Assembly (NCBI RefSeq): GCF_010183535.1
Contig: NC_071331.1
Span: 13,392,001-13,456,000, forward strand
Length of the DNA stretch: 64,000 bases
Direction: 5' to 3'
From: Caenorhabditis remanei
Lineage: Eukaryota > Nematoda > Chromadorea > Rhabditida > Rhabditidae
The notes beneath the pieces were generated by a model. The model was not told the origin of the DNA and searched no databases. It saw only the letters and a program-made list of their open reading frames with translations. Below, in pieces: positions 33,955 through 48,190 of this stretch. How positions within the stretch are numbered: position 1 is the first letter of the stretch; each line of letters begins with the position of its first letter. Both the position numbers and the translations under genes were made by a program.

Positions 33955-36760
33955 TCACTCTACTTGAGTCAAACAACTGCTCTGTCTCTGGATGTCATCG
34001 CGATCACGGAATCTGAAATTATTCAAAATTCCGGTCAATTCCCAGCAGTAGATCAAATTACCTTGTAAGCCGGTAAGCTTGACTTTTAATTGATTGCGCA
34101 CTAGAGACACCACTGAATTTCTTTTTCGCGCCACATACGTCGAACTGTAATTATAGTTTTTTGGAGAAATGAAAAGAGTTGAGAGAGTACTGAAGCTTTC
34201 AACCGAGTAATGCAAGAAGCCAGAACCAAGTCATGCTCAGCAAAATGAACTTTTCAAAAAAAAGAAGAAACCAAAAAAAGCAAACAATGTGGGTGGTGAT
34301 ATGGTGTGATGATATCTCGGGGGACCGGTGGATTGTTTCGATTGTGATTGATTGATTTGTGAGAAAAGTAGCAAATGAGAAGAAGCTCTCTATTGTTTCT
34401 ATACTGTAGAAGTAGCGGAAATCGGAAAATCAGAAATGAAACCAATTGTAGAAGAAGAAGAAGAAGAAGGAATTCACACACCTCACCACCCACCTGTCTA
34501 CTTTTTGTGATTCCTTTTGAATGGATCCACAATCATTTCCACAACTTACTCGCCCACGAATCATTTCCTTCAGACGGCGACGGAAGTAAACCGATGACAT
34601 ACAGAACAGGACGAAGTTGGCGACCTTAAATCGTATTAATTGTGAACTTGTAGGTTTACGAGAATCTCATTCTATAGTAATCACTTTTGGTTTCTCGGAA
34701 AATGCATAAATCTCTGAATAAACTGCACAGTTGCATTTGCGGAGGTGTTAAGCCTTGGATCAGTTCAGTCTCTACCTTGATCCCTGAGAGAAGGCTCAAC
34801 CACTAATACGGTAGTTTCTGATTCCCTATGGATACAAATCTCATACCTTTCCAGTGATCAACCAAGAGCTAGCAATTGGAATGGCATACACTTTAACCCA
34901 ATCGGGATGAAGACCGAAAAGTTCCAAAACGAATGGAAGTACCGATGGAATCTGAAACAGTTCAAACACTCCAGTTTCTGTTATTCCAGACGTTCTTACA
35001 TGAGTAATGAAATAACAGCAAATGATGGCCAAAACGGTGAAGGTGACCTTGATATCTCTCTTCTGACGAATTTCGAGATCCGAGTATTTTCGGCTGAAAT
35101 TTTTTCTGTAATACGAGATTCATTGAAAACTAATCTATTATTTGTAGGAGTGTGTCTGAAATTTGGTCTGTGTACTTCGCGATGATATTTACGAATTCTT
35201 GGAAATGAGTACTCTGCTCATTGATATTACAAACGAATATCATTGTCTGGCGGTTTGAAAAGCAGAAAATGAGATAGAAATAGAGGAGAAAAGTACACAG
35301 AACAAAACAGATGAACACCGAAAATGGAGAAGTCGATGAAACTCACTTTGTATTCTCATCTTTTGTTTCAGCCGAACGAAAGTTGAAATATTCAGATTTA
35401 CGGAGCATGTAGACGATCAACATATTGAAAATGAAGATTCCGATGGTCGGAATGACGACTCCGAACACAACTTGAAGCACTTTGAAAACGTTTATCATCT
35501 TCTTCACCCATGTTGGAACATCAATTAACTAAATTGGACAATTAGAAATACTAATTAACTCGACTCTCACCTTGTCAACATTCACTGGTGATCCATACAA
35601 CTTTGTCCCATTTCGAATCATTGCATAACCATATTTGTACTCGAAAGTGTGAAAGAAAGTGAGGAATAGTGAGCCAACAATTATAGAGAATATCAAGAAA
35701 AATACACGAGAAGTACGCCAGTGATAACGAAAATGTATTGGAGAACGGATTCCCATGTATCTGAAAATCACTTAGTGTTGGATAAAAAAAAAGTGAAATG
35801 ATCTCTCACCTTTCAACAGAAACGCCTAAAATGAGCCAACTTGTGATACAAGAGCAGAAATTCGCAAGAAATATTGTCCAGGTGTTTGATTTAAAGATGA
35901 ACGTTCTGAACCAATCAGACATATACATTGGATACCAGACACCCAATGATCCAGGAAGCATTGTGAATAGAAGGATAATATCACAAATTGCCATGGCGGA
36001 GAGGAGAATATTCGCCTGAAAATTGAATGGAAGTGTGACCGAAAAACGTTTTGAAAGAAGCGAAAACATGTCTGAAAAGTTTAATTTCAGTTTCCTCTAT
36101 AGACTCTAATGGTCACTCGACACATGTAGTCAAGATACAGTAACCTAATTGATTCATTCAAAAACCTACTTCGTTTCTCATATTTCTGCTCAAAAGAACA
36201 CATAAATTCAGAACATTTCCAATGACTCCAAAACAAAATTGAAACGGGAAAACATATTTGTTGAGTGTCACATAAAGACCTGGTGGAACCAATGTCAGCA
36301 GTGCCGAATCGTCTCCACCGTGATCGCGTCTCTGAAAGAAATGATATTTTATTGAAGACTCCACCAAAAACTCACAAATTTGTCGACCCACTTGGAGACG
36401 TCCGCATTCAGAAACTCCTCACTTTGCATCCTGAAAATGTACGCTTTTAATTTAGGTCAGAAACATTTTTTGATGTAGGAGAGACCCTGCTTTTTTCTAT
36501 TTTTAGTGCTTGCCGTCTGGTTCCAAAGATCTCCGGAAATTGAAAACCTTTTTAGTCTTCCGGTTTACTTGGAATACTATTCAAACTTTTTGTTTTTTGG
36601 AGAAGAAAACAAATGTGACGTTTCAAGAGTATTTCGGATGAATTTACCATTCATGAGGTGGAACAAACGTCGAATTGAACACTCCATCCGTATAGTACTG
36701 ACATATGTTGGGTATCAGTTTGCATACAGCACGCACGTGTGCAGCTGATTCAGAGTCCAT
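33955..36760 (-). CDS. Rhodopsin-type peptide GPCR, FMRFamide-receptor-like (440 aa)
   Basis: Eleven minus-strand exons: 36760-36648, 36430-36376, 36331-36170, 36015-35810, 35760-35571, 35528-35347, 35093-35000, 34951-34847, 34624-34550, 34144-34062, 34012-33955; total 1,323 nt, all phases consistent. The extracellular N-terminus carries an N-glycosylation site (NST). Seven spans: [16 protein letters not shown] (TM1), [15 protein letters not shown] (TM2), [20 protein letters not shown] (TM3, with ER in the DRY position), [17 protein letters not shown] (TM4), [20 protein letters not shown] (TM5), [16 protein letters not shown] (TM6), [19 protein letters not shown] (TM7). The helix-8 start is VYFRRRL. 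The C-tail is basic and Ser-rich. [10 protein letters not shown] after TM3 and NFVLFCMSS resemble nematode FMRFamide/neuropeptide receptors. Ligand cannot be assigned. The 405-bp intron 9 has a long GAA run. Confidence 0.85.
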
Positions 36761-39700
36761 TAACCCTAGATATTCTCTAATCAGTTTTGAGGAGAAAAAG
36801 AAGAAGAATTTAGAATAAAAATAAGGAAAGAAATAGTAATAAAGTAATAGGTCAGGAGGTATTCGTGCTGTTTTTCCTTCTTCTTTTTCCTTGTTTCTCT
36901 CTGTTTCAGATGGCGAAAATGAGACGAGAAATCGGAGAAGAGTTGACGATGAGTAGATGTTGAAAGAGGGATAGAAAATTGACAGAATGACGACGACGTC
37001 GATCAGTAGACAAGTGAGAAGAAGGCAAGGAAATGAAAAATGAGGAGGAGCCAATTAGAGAGAGAAGTAGAGCTCCCGAGAAGAAATTAAAGTAAACAAA
37101 TGGCGTCGGTCAGGGAATTGGGAATAGTCTCCAAAAGGTGGTGAGGTTTGTTACTAAGGAATCACATACGCGCAGACTAATTTGTATATATAGCATTTTG
37201 TATAGTTGCTTATATTATTTTTGTATATCTGCATTCTTAACTTTTGACTGAACAATTCTTGGAAATAATTGGACTCTGGGGGTAAGTATTATTGACTTCA
37301 GACAGGAAATACACCTAAATATATTAGTTTTTTCCAAGAGAATTTCTGATTTTGTTTAGTAGCAGAAACTATTTGAACCATTTCTATTCAGGTGGGATCA
37401 TGCTAGAACCCAAATTTCATGAGAAACTAAAGTTTGGTTTTGGTTTGAGTCACGAGAAATTCGATGATATTCCAGACATTTTCATGTTTACTTTCTCAAC
37501 TGATTTCTTTATCGGAACATGAAATATGGAAGTCTCATCGAGAATGCATAAAAGTGATCTTAAATTCTGGAAAAGGAAGATTGGCATGCACTGAGCTGGT
37601 TATCTGGTATCTGGGCAGTGAGAAAATAAAGTTGAGCTGGAAAACTATGTTGAGAAGTTTTTCAGATACAACCTTCTAAATATTGGGCTTGAAAAATACG
37701 TCGTCAGCACTTCATTTCCTGAGTGCAACTGATTTTGAAACACTTTTAAATAAGCTGTTGGGTCGCTGAAAAAAGCTTGCTGAAGCTAAACTGAGTACAA
37801 ACTTCTATCTAGTGAACCAGAATTTTACGCTACAAACGAAATCTTTACAACACCTCAATTAAATTGTCGCGGTTTTCTGCTACCTTTTCTGCAATTCAAA
37901 ATGAAAAAGAAAGTTGATAATAAATATTAACCAAACAGACTAGTTAGTTTAGTATATCTGAAAGGACACAACATCACGAGAAAATTAAGAGCATGTGTCT
38001 GTTCTGGTGTACATAATAATAATTCAAAGAGTGCACCATTGTATTTTGATATTCTGAATCTCTTCGTCTTCTTCTCGGTGGTTTATGAATTTGAAATCAG
38101 AATCCAGAAGTCAGAAAAGAATACGGAACAACTGGGATCTCATGACCTTTTCAAGGAAGGTTAGTTCAGAACTAATAATTAAAAATAATGAACTTACTTG
38201 ATTAACTCTAACATTTTCTCTGTTTTCCAAGAAGAAGAAGTAGTTTCAAATAAGTTTGTTTTCAGTTAGTTTGAGTTATCACTTTGCTCTAAAAAATCTT
38301 TCCATCCTAAGAAAGTGGGCGGAGTCTCGTTCCCCTCAATACATCATCATCAACGTCTACAACATAGCATTTTATTGCACTTAAGTCTTGTTAACAAAGG
38401 TAATTTGAGACCGATTGTGTGTATCCTCAAAAGAAGGCTTCTTTCACAGGAAAACGACTTGATTTGGCTAATGAGACCTCGAGAAACGAGAAGAGAAAGA
38501 CGAGGACTCACGGAGCAACTTTCATCAGGCTCTTCAAGAGAGAAGTGAGCTCTAACGAGCGGAATGATTCATAAGTTGACGATGAGTTTTGAGGAAAAAA
38601 GAAATGTCAGCAGGGCATAAGTATAAAGTAAAAGGTGATGACACTACTTATGTTGAAAATGATTTATCTTTTTCGACAAGGAAACGAAATGTTCTCGCAC
38701 GAAGGGATGAATGAGATACGGGTTGGGATTGAGTACTTTCAGAAACTGTATGGAGAAGGAAATTGTAAAATCACCCATATTCAAACTGTTTAGTTTTTAG
38801 AACCGCGCTCCATCGAACCCGAAGAATACATTTCTCAAAAAGACAGCGATAAAGCGCAGTCGTGAAAACCGTGTAGGGTTAAGATGATAAACAAAGCACT
38901 ACTACCCAGTGAAAACTGGTTCTTTCCTACTACTTGTGAAATCAGGTGCTCTAAAATGCGTGTTTTCATTAACATTCTCGAAAGCCCAGACCTCAAAAGC
39001 AAAGAGAAAATCTGATTGATAAATATAGCTATTATACAAAAGACGTCTCAAAAGGGAATACAATTTGAACGACTACGAAGCAGAAAATAAATGAACTCGT
39101 GATTGTTCTTGAGGTTTGGTGAAGCTGAGAAACGACTAAAAGTTCGAATTCTTTTCTTTTCAAAGTGTTTTTTTCGAGAAACTGACGTTGAATTCTGAAG
39201 TGGAGGGATTAGATCATTACGTGACAAAAAGTGGAAACTCTCTAAAGACTGATTTGAACTGATTGTCATCATGTCGTAATAGAAGATCAGAAACAACTTC
39301 TGATTTTCATTCTTCGTGTATTTATGAATTCTAATGGGAGTTCTGGGTTAAAATTATCAAAGAACGCATTTTCAGCACATCAAATTCCATAGAGAATAGG
39401 CTATTTTGCAGAAATAGAGTAACTGGAAAAGACCTCCATAATAAATATAAAAGGGTTCTTTGTTGGAATTGGTAATGAAAATATTTTAAATTCAGTGTGA
39501 GTTTCTGAATTATAATGTATTCTTAATGGATCTATTGTTAAAGGTTTCGAATGAAAATGTTGGAACTCTAGAACAATGGGATCTATTTGGAATTTGTAAT
39601 GAGAATGGACATCTTTTTTGAATTTTATGACAGAATTCTGGAGGAATGAAGGAGTTGGATCGGAACTTGGAAAAAATGGAAGGGGACTGTTAAGTTTTTG

Positions 39701-42700
39701 GAAAAACTAGAAGAAACTCAGAAAGAAGGGAGTCTACAAATTATAGTTACTGTAGACTTGGACTGATTACGGTCGCCATTAAATAATACGGTAATTATCA
39801 CTGGGACTTAATGATGTGCGAAAAATGTTCAGGAACCCTTGAGTCCAAAGACACAATAAATGAGCACGCACATTCGTATCAGTTCACAGTTCACCAGAAT
39901 TAGAGTGACTCAATTATTTTTCAGTTTTCTGAATCGATTAACAATGTGAGAGCTCTATAAAACATTAATCCTGTTTTTTGGTTTCCAGTTTTCCTGATCA
40001 TTGGAAGTCTCTCCAGAACTTTCTTGATCGGGTAATTTTCAATTTTCCTTTTATTATTACCTGAGTCAATATGGTTCCAAGTGATTTCAATAATGTTTGA
40101 ACAAAATAATATGGACCGAGTTATACAATTAATCCCAAGTTGATTTCCCAGCAATTTCAGTTATTAATGAAGGTTGGAATTGCTGAATTACAGTATTCCA
40201 GTCGAAGTACAGTACTCCTTATAAATACTTACGTTGAATTCTCCATATTTCAGTTATTTTCAAGAATATTTCGAATAAGTTACGTAGCTGACTATAATGC
40301 ACAGAATACAGCCAACAGAAGCCAACTCTTCGGAGCTCACCGAAAAATAATGAGGTTCAGTTTCAGCTGTGTCTTCGTCGTCGTCGTTGTCGAATTCAGA
40401 AGCGTGAAGCGTGAATATTTTTTGAAGGGGCGGAGAACACACGTGTTTTTCTCGAAATATTCTCAGAATACCTTCTTTTTTCAGAAGACGTCAGCTGAAG
40501 ATATCAGATGAGATCTCGAAGATGTTGCCTTCTGACTTTGAAAACTTGCGCTGCTCATCGAGCTCCGCCTTGAATGTTGACATTTTTGGGTGAGGGAGGA
40601 TTCGGGGGGCTCTCCCCAGATAAAGAAGAAAACGGAGAAACGAAATTGGAAAATTTTCTCATTTTGGCAACATTTTCCTTATTCGCCCATTGGTTTTCTA
40701 AACGACAACGCAATCTATGCTTCTTGATGAGATTCATTCGAATCTCATAAAAGTCATTTTGTCTCTTCAAAACGATTTCATTAGAAGAAAACAGAAGAGA
40801 CGAAAGTTTTTGCAGGAGATGATGAAGTTAATGAGAAAATAGGAGGAATGAGATGACAACGTTTTATTTACGGCGTCTCGAGGAGTTATATTGGATTCAG
40901 AGGTTAAACCTTTTTCGAGTTTTCTCAACGAATCAACAAGGGTTCGAAACATCAGAAAACGCAAAGAGTCAGCATGGTTTCGGTTGGTTAGGGGGACAGT
41001 ATCATCAGAGTTGAAATTCAAATCGACCAGTTTTGGCTCCATAGAAGAGACTGTGGAGAAAAACAGTTATGGATCCAAATCATCATCAGTCTAATCGGAC
41101 CTGGTCAACTCGATTAGGGATTTTATTGGAGTCTGGGTCCGGGTTCAATTTTTCTGATACTTGAGCAACTGATCGAAAATGAAATAGTCCCAAAACTATT
41201 AGAAATTTCGAAAACACTTCGAGGCAATTGGTAACGAATACTAATTCATTCAAAACTCGAAAAAACGTATTTTTCTCTTGTAGAACCCAAGTGTCTCTGG
41301 AATGTATCTATCCTTCTCACTGAAATTCAAACCGCGAAGAAATTCACTGATAATATACATTTCCCACAAAATCCTATTCGATCTACTTTATAATTCAGAA
41401 GAATAAGTTATCTACAATGAGTAATTGAGTTCTCTTCCAATAAATTTCAATGGTCCCTTTCCTAAACTGCCGATAGCCGGGAAATAATTGAATATTCATC
41501 CACCAATTTCTCAAATTTCAGACTTCCTTCTTCACAACAAAAGAAACGAAATTCGACCACTTCGTCTATGGTGTTTGTTTCGTTTTTATGAGCATCAGAT
41601 CATTAACTTTGATACATCAAAATGTAGGAAACATATCAAAAACAAGAAGAAGAAGAAGCAGAAGAAGAACGAATGAAAATGAAGGTGAGAAAAAGTTGGA
41701 ATCTTGAAAAAAAGGCTGACGAGAAAAGGGGATGATTCGTTTGTTCTAACCCCACTTTCCTTTCCTTTTCCTCGTTTTCTTTTTCTTCTTTTACTGCATT
41801 TCCACCAGGAAAAAGTTTCACATTTCCATCGTCTCCTGAGAATCTTTGAAATCTAATTTTCCCCTATTTCCAAACTTTTTTCAAGACTCTCCAACATTCG
41901 GATGCGCTCAAACAGGTTGAGTACAAAGTGCACTTATTCCGTTCTGATGTAGATGAGTCATCGAATGAAATAGTGATAATTTGAGTTATGAGTAGGTCAG
42001 TTGTCTGTCTACTGGATCTATGAAAGTGCCTTGCTTAATTGAAAAAAAAAACATTTTGATCCTTCTTTTACTAGACAATTTATTATGCGTGTCTGTTTAT
42101 TTTTGTCAATAGTTTCAAATTTTCAGTCTTCCTCATTTCAACGTCATCGAGAGATATTCTGATGACGTGGATGTCTATATCCAACTATCCGTTCGTTCTC
42201 TCTCATCAAAATGTTTTCAAATTCATCATTTCGTTTAGTCATTTCTCTAATGAGAGAGAAGAGATGTCAAGATGTTTCGCCAACAAAAAAAACCGCTTTC
42301 TTTGCTGAAAAGGGGAGGAGAAGAAGAAGAAGCCAATTTAAGAATTGTTTTCAGTTAGTTTTTGTTAGGTTTGCATCTCTAGAAATAGTGTTCGAATCAA
42401 AGAGATTTAGACTGGAATAGTCAAAGACCGACACTTAAAATGAATGAGTAAAGATACAGAAACTTGTTGATGGAAAAGTTGAATCAGGGGAGCAAGGAAT
42501 AACAGAAAAATCCACGCAAGTTAGAACTTGGAAATCAATTTTTTGATTTTCCAAGTTTTGAGAAAACGGAAACCATTTTGAAAATTAAGGCGTTGAGCAG
42601 TCTAACTCACTCCGACTGAAAACTTGAATCAACCACTTTTCGTTAACGTGAAAAATAAAAATGAAAGGAACTCCTCATCTGTAATTAAAGCCATCTCGTG

Positions 42701-45700
42701 TGAGCAATTATTGAGACTCTAGAAGTGAAAACGTTTGTTTTTTAAACGAAAAACATCGATCTATGAAAAACTTAATTAATTATTTGTTTTTTTTTTCTGA
42801 GCTATAAAAACATTACTTGTGAAACTTTTCTTTACAAAGATCAAGTAGAGGGCACTTTTTAATTTTTTCAAGTCACATTTCAGGATCTTTTTTTAAACCT
42901 CGACTGTTTTGGATAGAGCGCATTTCCATGAAATTCACCATTCTGATACATCAATTTCTCTATTTCCGATGTTCTGCCATAGGCGACGAAAAGGGCTTCC
43001 CAAAGTGTTTGCCACGAGGAGTTTCAGAATTTTTTTCGGACGCGATAAACAAAAAAAGCATTAAATCTGGAACGACACATGCATACGTATCCTTCTGGGC
43101 TTCTTGGTTTTTCTTTTTCCCTCCGTCTCTTCATTACTCACGAGATTTTTTTACAGTTCTGGTGGAACGCAGCTTCAGAAATAATATAGCAACAAGGAAA
43201 TGGAAAGAGTCAGTCTCCTCACTTTCAGGTACTATTATGACCTTTTTCTATTTTTTAACTCACAATTTTCACTCACTATTGTTCCTGTTTACGTTAGAAA
43301 CATTCTTTTGATAATCGACCCCATCATATCATTGTTATTCCAAAACTAAAGTTAACTACTCCGGAATTCTTTCAAAATCTCTCCGGTCATCATTTCCATT
43401 ATCCCAATTTCTTCCGTGCTACCCATGAGTTGTCTCTTTCTAGAACCATCTCACCCACTTATCTGATATACATCTGATATATCTAACATCTCCCTGATCT
43501 TACAACATAAATAACTTCTCATTCAATCTCATTCCAATTTTAGTTGTTTCCCTCCTCTTCTTTTGATCTATTTTTGATCCCAAATCCACTAAGAAGCAGT
43601 GATCTCTCTCGCATGCAAATCCTCTAAAAATCCGCAAGCACACATCGACTGCCCCTTCCAAAAACGATGGTCAGCCGATGTCATCACTGCCTGTCTTTAC
43701 AGAAAAGTGGTCAATGAAGAGATGGAAAAAAACGAAGAAGGATGAGGAGAAGATGACGACAATCGGAGGGAAAGAAGGATTAACAAGTCAAGAAAAATGG
43801 AAACTAGAGGTGTTTTTGAGACGTATACTTAGAAACTTCCTCGCGTTATTTTGGGAAAAAATGAAGTTTGAACTGACATTCGGACGACACGCATTAGTCA
43901 TTCATCCAAGGAAAATATCAGAAATTCATAAAATTTACAAGAACTGTAAAAGAGAAAACAAAAAAAGACTATTGATTCCAGTGTGAAATTTCTAGAAAAT
44001 GGTAAATACATATTTAGAAAAAAGGGTAAATGTGAATCACATTTTTTTGAATGTGTTTGTTGTTTTTGTCTTAAGGAAATTCCTTGCTCAATTATCTAAT
44101 CTCTACATCGAATAAATTAAAAGGACCTTTTTAGAATCTGATGAACTAGTTGGAATTTGATTCATCAAAGTGCGATTGGAAATTTAAATTTGATGGAATA
44201 AAATGAACTTATCGTATACGAAATGAATTTTTTAACATTCAGAGGTTATCTGGAAAGTGAAAAGATGAAATAGTTTCAAAATATCAACGAAATTATAACA
44301 ACTTGAAATTTAGAATAAAATAAAAATTGATGTAATTGCGGTGTGACAGAACAACAGAATTTGCAAAATGACTAGATTATTCAACGGTAATTTCATATCA
44401 AAACCTATTATTATTGCTGTTAAACGACTCTATTTTTCTGTGAAAATATATGTTATAACATTCTATTTCAATTTGAAATTTTGAGAATTCGAACTGAAAG
44501 AAAATTCAAAAAAACTTACAGATAATACTCTGGCGTTGTTGTCTCCACTCCCATCATTGTTTCATTCATTTCTTCAAGTAACCGACTCCAGAGTTTACAG
44601 AGAATCCAACGTCTTCAGGTCTGCACGTCTCCCGGATTTCCACTTCCTCCAGCCAAAAAAGGTCAAAAATCGAGAGAATTGAGGTACTCCAAACTGCCGT
44701 AGAATTCAACCTCCAAAAAATTCAAATTGAAAATTCAAATCTCAAATCGGTGAAGCGAGAAAAAACGGAAAAATCTTCAGATTTCTTCGTCTCCTACTTC
44801 TTGTTCATCTGCGTAGTCAACGTCTTCTATGTCTCTACAAGTGGGCGGAGACTTCTCAAAAAAACGACGCAAGAGGAGAGGAAAGAAGGATGAAACTAGT
44901 AGAATAAAAAAGAGAGAGGAAATGAAAAAGAGAAAAGAAAGTACTGAAACTCATCTGAAAATTTGATGAAAAGACTGAAAAAGTAAAGTTGAAAATATTT
45001 TTGGCAACCCGAAACTGAAGAAGTGAAAATGGGTAAATATATACAAGTCAAGTTAACAGTAATTATGGGTGTATTTTCGAAATAAGTCATAATCAATTGT
45101 TTGAAATACGTCAAGAAAGTAATAGCACATGTCTTGTGAACGAGAATTCAGTCATTTCGGATCAATGGACCAAACTGGACGACTTAGAGAAAGACTTGAA
45201 CATTGAACGGAGGGGGATTGGAAGTGTCACGCGGTCTGCCGTGACAATTTATTTAGGATAGATGACAACATTGTAACTTCATAGAGGTCTGGTCCCATAC
45301 TCGATTTTATTTTTCCCTGGATAATAAAATATTATTGGACTGAGAGATAGGTGATTGGATTACAGTAACATAATTAATTAACTGGTTTCTATTTTTAAAG
45401 TTTTGTTCCAATCTGAGGTCTAAGTCTCGGAAACATTCAAGAACCAGATGTTTTATAACTAAGAAACAAAAGTGGGAACTATTTTCAAATACCGGAAGAA
45501 CTGTTCGAGAAAGCATTTCCTATGTACATGGTTATGTAAACTTCTTGCTTTTGAATCATCACCGAGACCTGCAAATTACAAAAACTATAGCATACGGTTG
45601 AATATTTTCTAGAAAAACGAACATTTTCAGTTCAGACTTTTCCCGATACAGATCTCCAAAATAGTTGTTGTTGTCAGAGTCATTCAGCAGGAAATTCCAG

Positions 45701-47791
45701 AGAACATGAAATAAAATAATATGTTTTCAGTTCACTTTTTTCAGATCAAAAATCAATAAAAAATGATTCTAACGTCTACAAAATGTGTTATCAATGTTCA
45801 CATATGATGGAAATGTAAGTCACGGATTTTCTTTCAGCCGCCTCTCTCTTTGGCCGGATTTAAAAAGACTTTTATATTGTAAAACATTATTATTTTTAGA
45901 TTTAGATTAATACTTATAGCTCAGTGGATGTGTGGGGTTATGAAATAAAGTTTAGAGAAGATGAAAAGTCTGATGGGATGACTTATCGTCTCAAGAAAGC
46001 CTTTTTCAGATGCGTCATAATCGAGAATTCCAAACACTTTCAGATTTTAGGTACTTTATTTTTATTTTCAGAATCCAGATACATGTCATGTCATTAAAAT
46101 GTTTCAACTCGTTTAAAATTCACCACTTCATTTATTTTTCAGTTCTTTTTCTTTGGTCAACAGAACATTAATGATCTGCGGGTTATCTATGGTATCAGCT
46201 GATAAGACTCAGCCTATCAAGTCACCAAAAAACTGAAAATAAACCACTGGAATATCCTCTAATTATCTATTACCACATGACGAAAAAGTGGACTAGTGAT
46301 GTGGAAACAGGAAAAGGACGACCTTTTTGGGATCATTTTTCTCTTGAATTTCCAACAAAATTTTATATTTTGCAATTTCTTGCTCAATTAAAATGTTTAA
46401 TTATAGATGGAAGGTACTAGTTGGTGACTAGCAGACGGGTGAACGAAAATTTGAATATCTCAAGATATAAGAGATCAAAATATGGAATTTAGTAGGTCTC
46501 TTTCGTTTTCTTTTCGAGACGCCACATGTGCTAATTACTATGAAGAAAAAGGAAAAGTGGGGGAGTGTGTGTGGTTCTTGGTGATTCCTGAATTCTGAAA
46601 ATATTTCAAAAATTGTGGAACTTAATTTGTGTTTATTTCTTCAAATGTTTTGTGTCCTTTCTCTCAGTTTTGATCATTTCAATGCTCAATCGAGTGGGTT
46701 CGCATGTGTGTTTTCAAGAGAAGTAATAGATTGAACCAAGTGAGTTTTGGAAAAGTGTAATTATACAAAATATATCAGTGATTAAGATTGAAAAGAACAC
46801 AAAACAGAACACTGAAGTTAAAGCCAGAGGAATTTCAATGAAAAAGCCAAATTCAAAGATTCAATCAAACATTTGCAACTTAATTTAGAAGTTTTCATGA
46901 ATTTTCACTATGATTTCGGAAATCAAAAAAGCGAATTTCGACAAAAACAACATCAGATGAACAGCCTCCCAGAAAGAATATAATCTTGGTACTTTAAAAA
47001 AAAAAGAAAAATTGGAGATCAATGAGACTGAAAAAGCTTAACAATGGATGATCCACAATTGAAAAAACACGAGAAAAAACGGGAATGTTCCGGTCTTTGT
47101 ATGAACTCATAATATGCCGATTTTCGGAAATAAAAAATATTTTGATTCCGATTTTTAATGTTTCTCACTTTGGGAATGTTGATCCATCGTAAATCTGTTT
47201 CAGGTGTATACAGTGACCACAATAATTAAAAAGTCATATAGGGTCAATTGAAAAATATTTATATTATATTTCCCATTCGTGAGTTCTAAGAAAAAGCTGA
47301 CATTGACCCTCCGAATGATATTGGTCAGACAAAATAACAGGAATGAGAATACAAGATATTATAATTACCAAATAGGAGAGTGCTTTCAAAAATAGAATAA
47401 AGAGGAAGAATACTTATACAATAATGAATGATTGAACCCTTGTCTTTCCAGATTGTCTGAAAATAAAAACTGTTTGGATAAGATGAGAATATGAGAGTAT
47501 GAATATATAGATAAATATTCCAGACAAACGCAATTGTTTTTCTTAAAGACTCCGGTGCAAATAGCCACTTTTCGTTCTTGTTTTTCTGACTTTCTTTCAC
47601 TGGAGTTCATCTACTTCAGATCATAATAATGCATTCCGAAGTTGAATTTACGTTTCTTTCTTTATATTTCCGAAGAAACGTGAAGTTGATTTTTGTTATT
47701 TTTCCGAAACATGTTTGTCTCAAACGTGGGAGCTCGTAATCACTTTTGTTTTACAATTTTATTTATCAATTTTATAAAATTACGAAAATAA
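36761..47791. other. 11-kb interval without a supported gene
   Basis: The longest gene-free stretch of the window. Frames up to ~127 codons exist (42,928-43,311; 40,140-40,511; 43,678-43,986). They are Phe/Ser or Lys/Glu runs with no consistent splice joins, and several overlap equally long antisense frames. It contains GAAGAA micro-repeats near 41,642 and long AT-rich tracts. No tRNA-like structure or array was recognised. It could contain distal enhancers or unrecognised ncRNA. Confidence 0.5.
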
Positions 47792-48190
47792 ATGAGCGAA
47801 AAAGATTTTCTTCTCTATTATCTGCTAGGTTAGTCCTGATTCGAAAAACATTTCAGTCTGTTTAAACGCTTCGTTTCATTTCCAGCAATCCCAATAATGA
47901 TATGGTCGGCCACGTTCATTCTGGCATTCATCCGACTTTGGCACAAAAGTCATCGTGATTTGACAGAGGAACGAAACAAATGGGAAGAACAACAACGTGT
48001 TCCGTCGAATCGTGTTCGGGAGAGACGAATCATCAGAAGACGTCGAAGGAGAAGAAGAAGAACGTCTTCAACGACAGAGTCATCAACGGCTGTAACCCCT
48101 TCTGATAGTAGAGAAAGTACCGGAAGTGATGGAGATATTTCACGTGATGTGTTGCATCCGGAAACTCAGAAATTGCTTAAAAACGCTTGA
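47792..48190 (+). CDS. Small Arg-rich single-pass membrane protein (113 aa)
   Basis: Two exons, 47792-47828 and 47886-48190, intron 57 bp with TTTCCAG acceptor, phase 1. After the short N-terminus MSEKDFLLYY, a hydrophobic helix (LLAIPIMIWSATFILAFI, residues ~11-28) serves as signal-anchor. It is followed by a charged helix (RDLTEERNKWEEQQR), a block of nine consecutive arginines within RERRIIRRR.., and a Ser/Thr/Asp-rich tail ending in HPETQKLLKNA. The positive block directly after the membrane span predicts a cytosolic C-terminus. AATAAA follows the stop at once (48191-48196). Family unknown; the clean gene structure supports it being real. Confidence 0.65.

Noticed and set aside
36644..37054. 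136-codon minus frame starting MAPPHFSFPC
   Set aside because: Only its last 38 codons (from MDSESAAH) form the first exon of the peptide receptor. The upstream part is low-complexity Lys/Phe sequence from intergenic DNA.
40921..40960. GGTTCGAAAC resembling a tRNA T-loop
   Set aside because: No matching T-stem, anticodon arm or acceptor stem around it. Similar GGTTCRAA hits near 5,088 and 25,530 also fail.
42928..43311. 127-codon + strand frame
   Set aside because: Phe/Ser-rich with no domain and no consistent exon neighbours; more likely chance in the 11-kb gap.
43678..43986. 102-codon Lys/Glu-rich + frame
   Set aside because: Purine-rich strand gives long Lys/Glu/Arg frames by composition alone; no splice or homology support.
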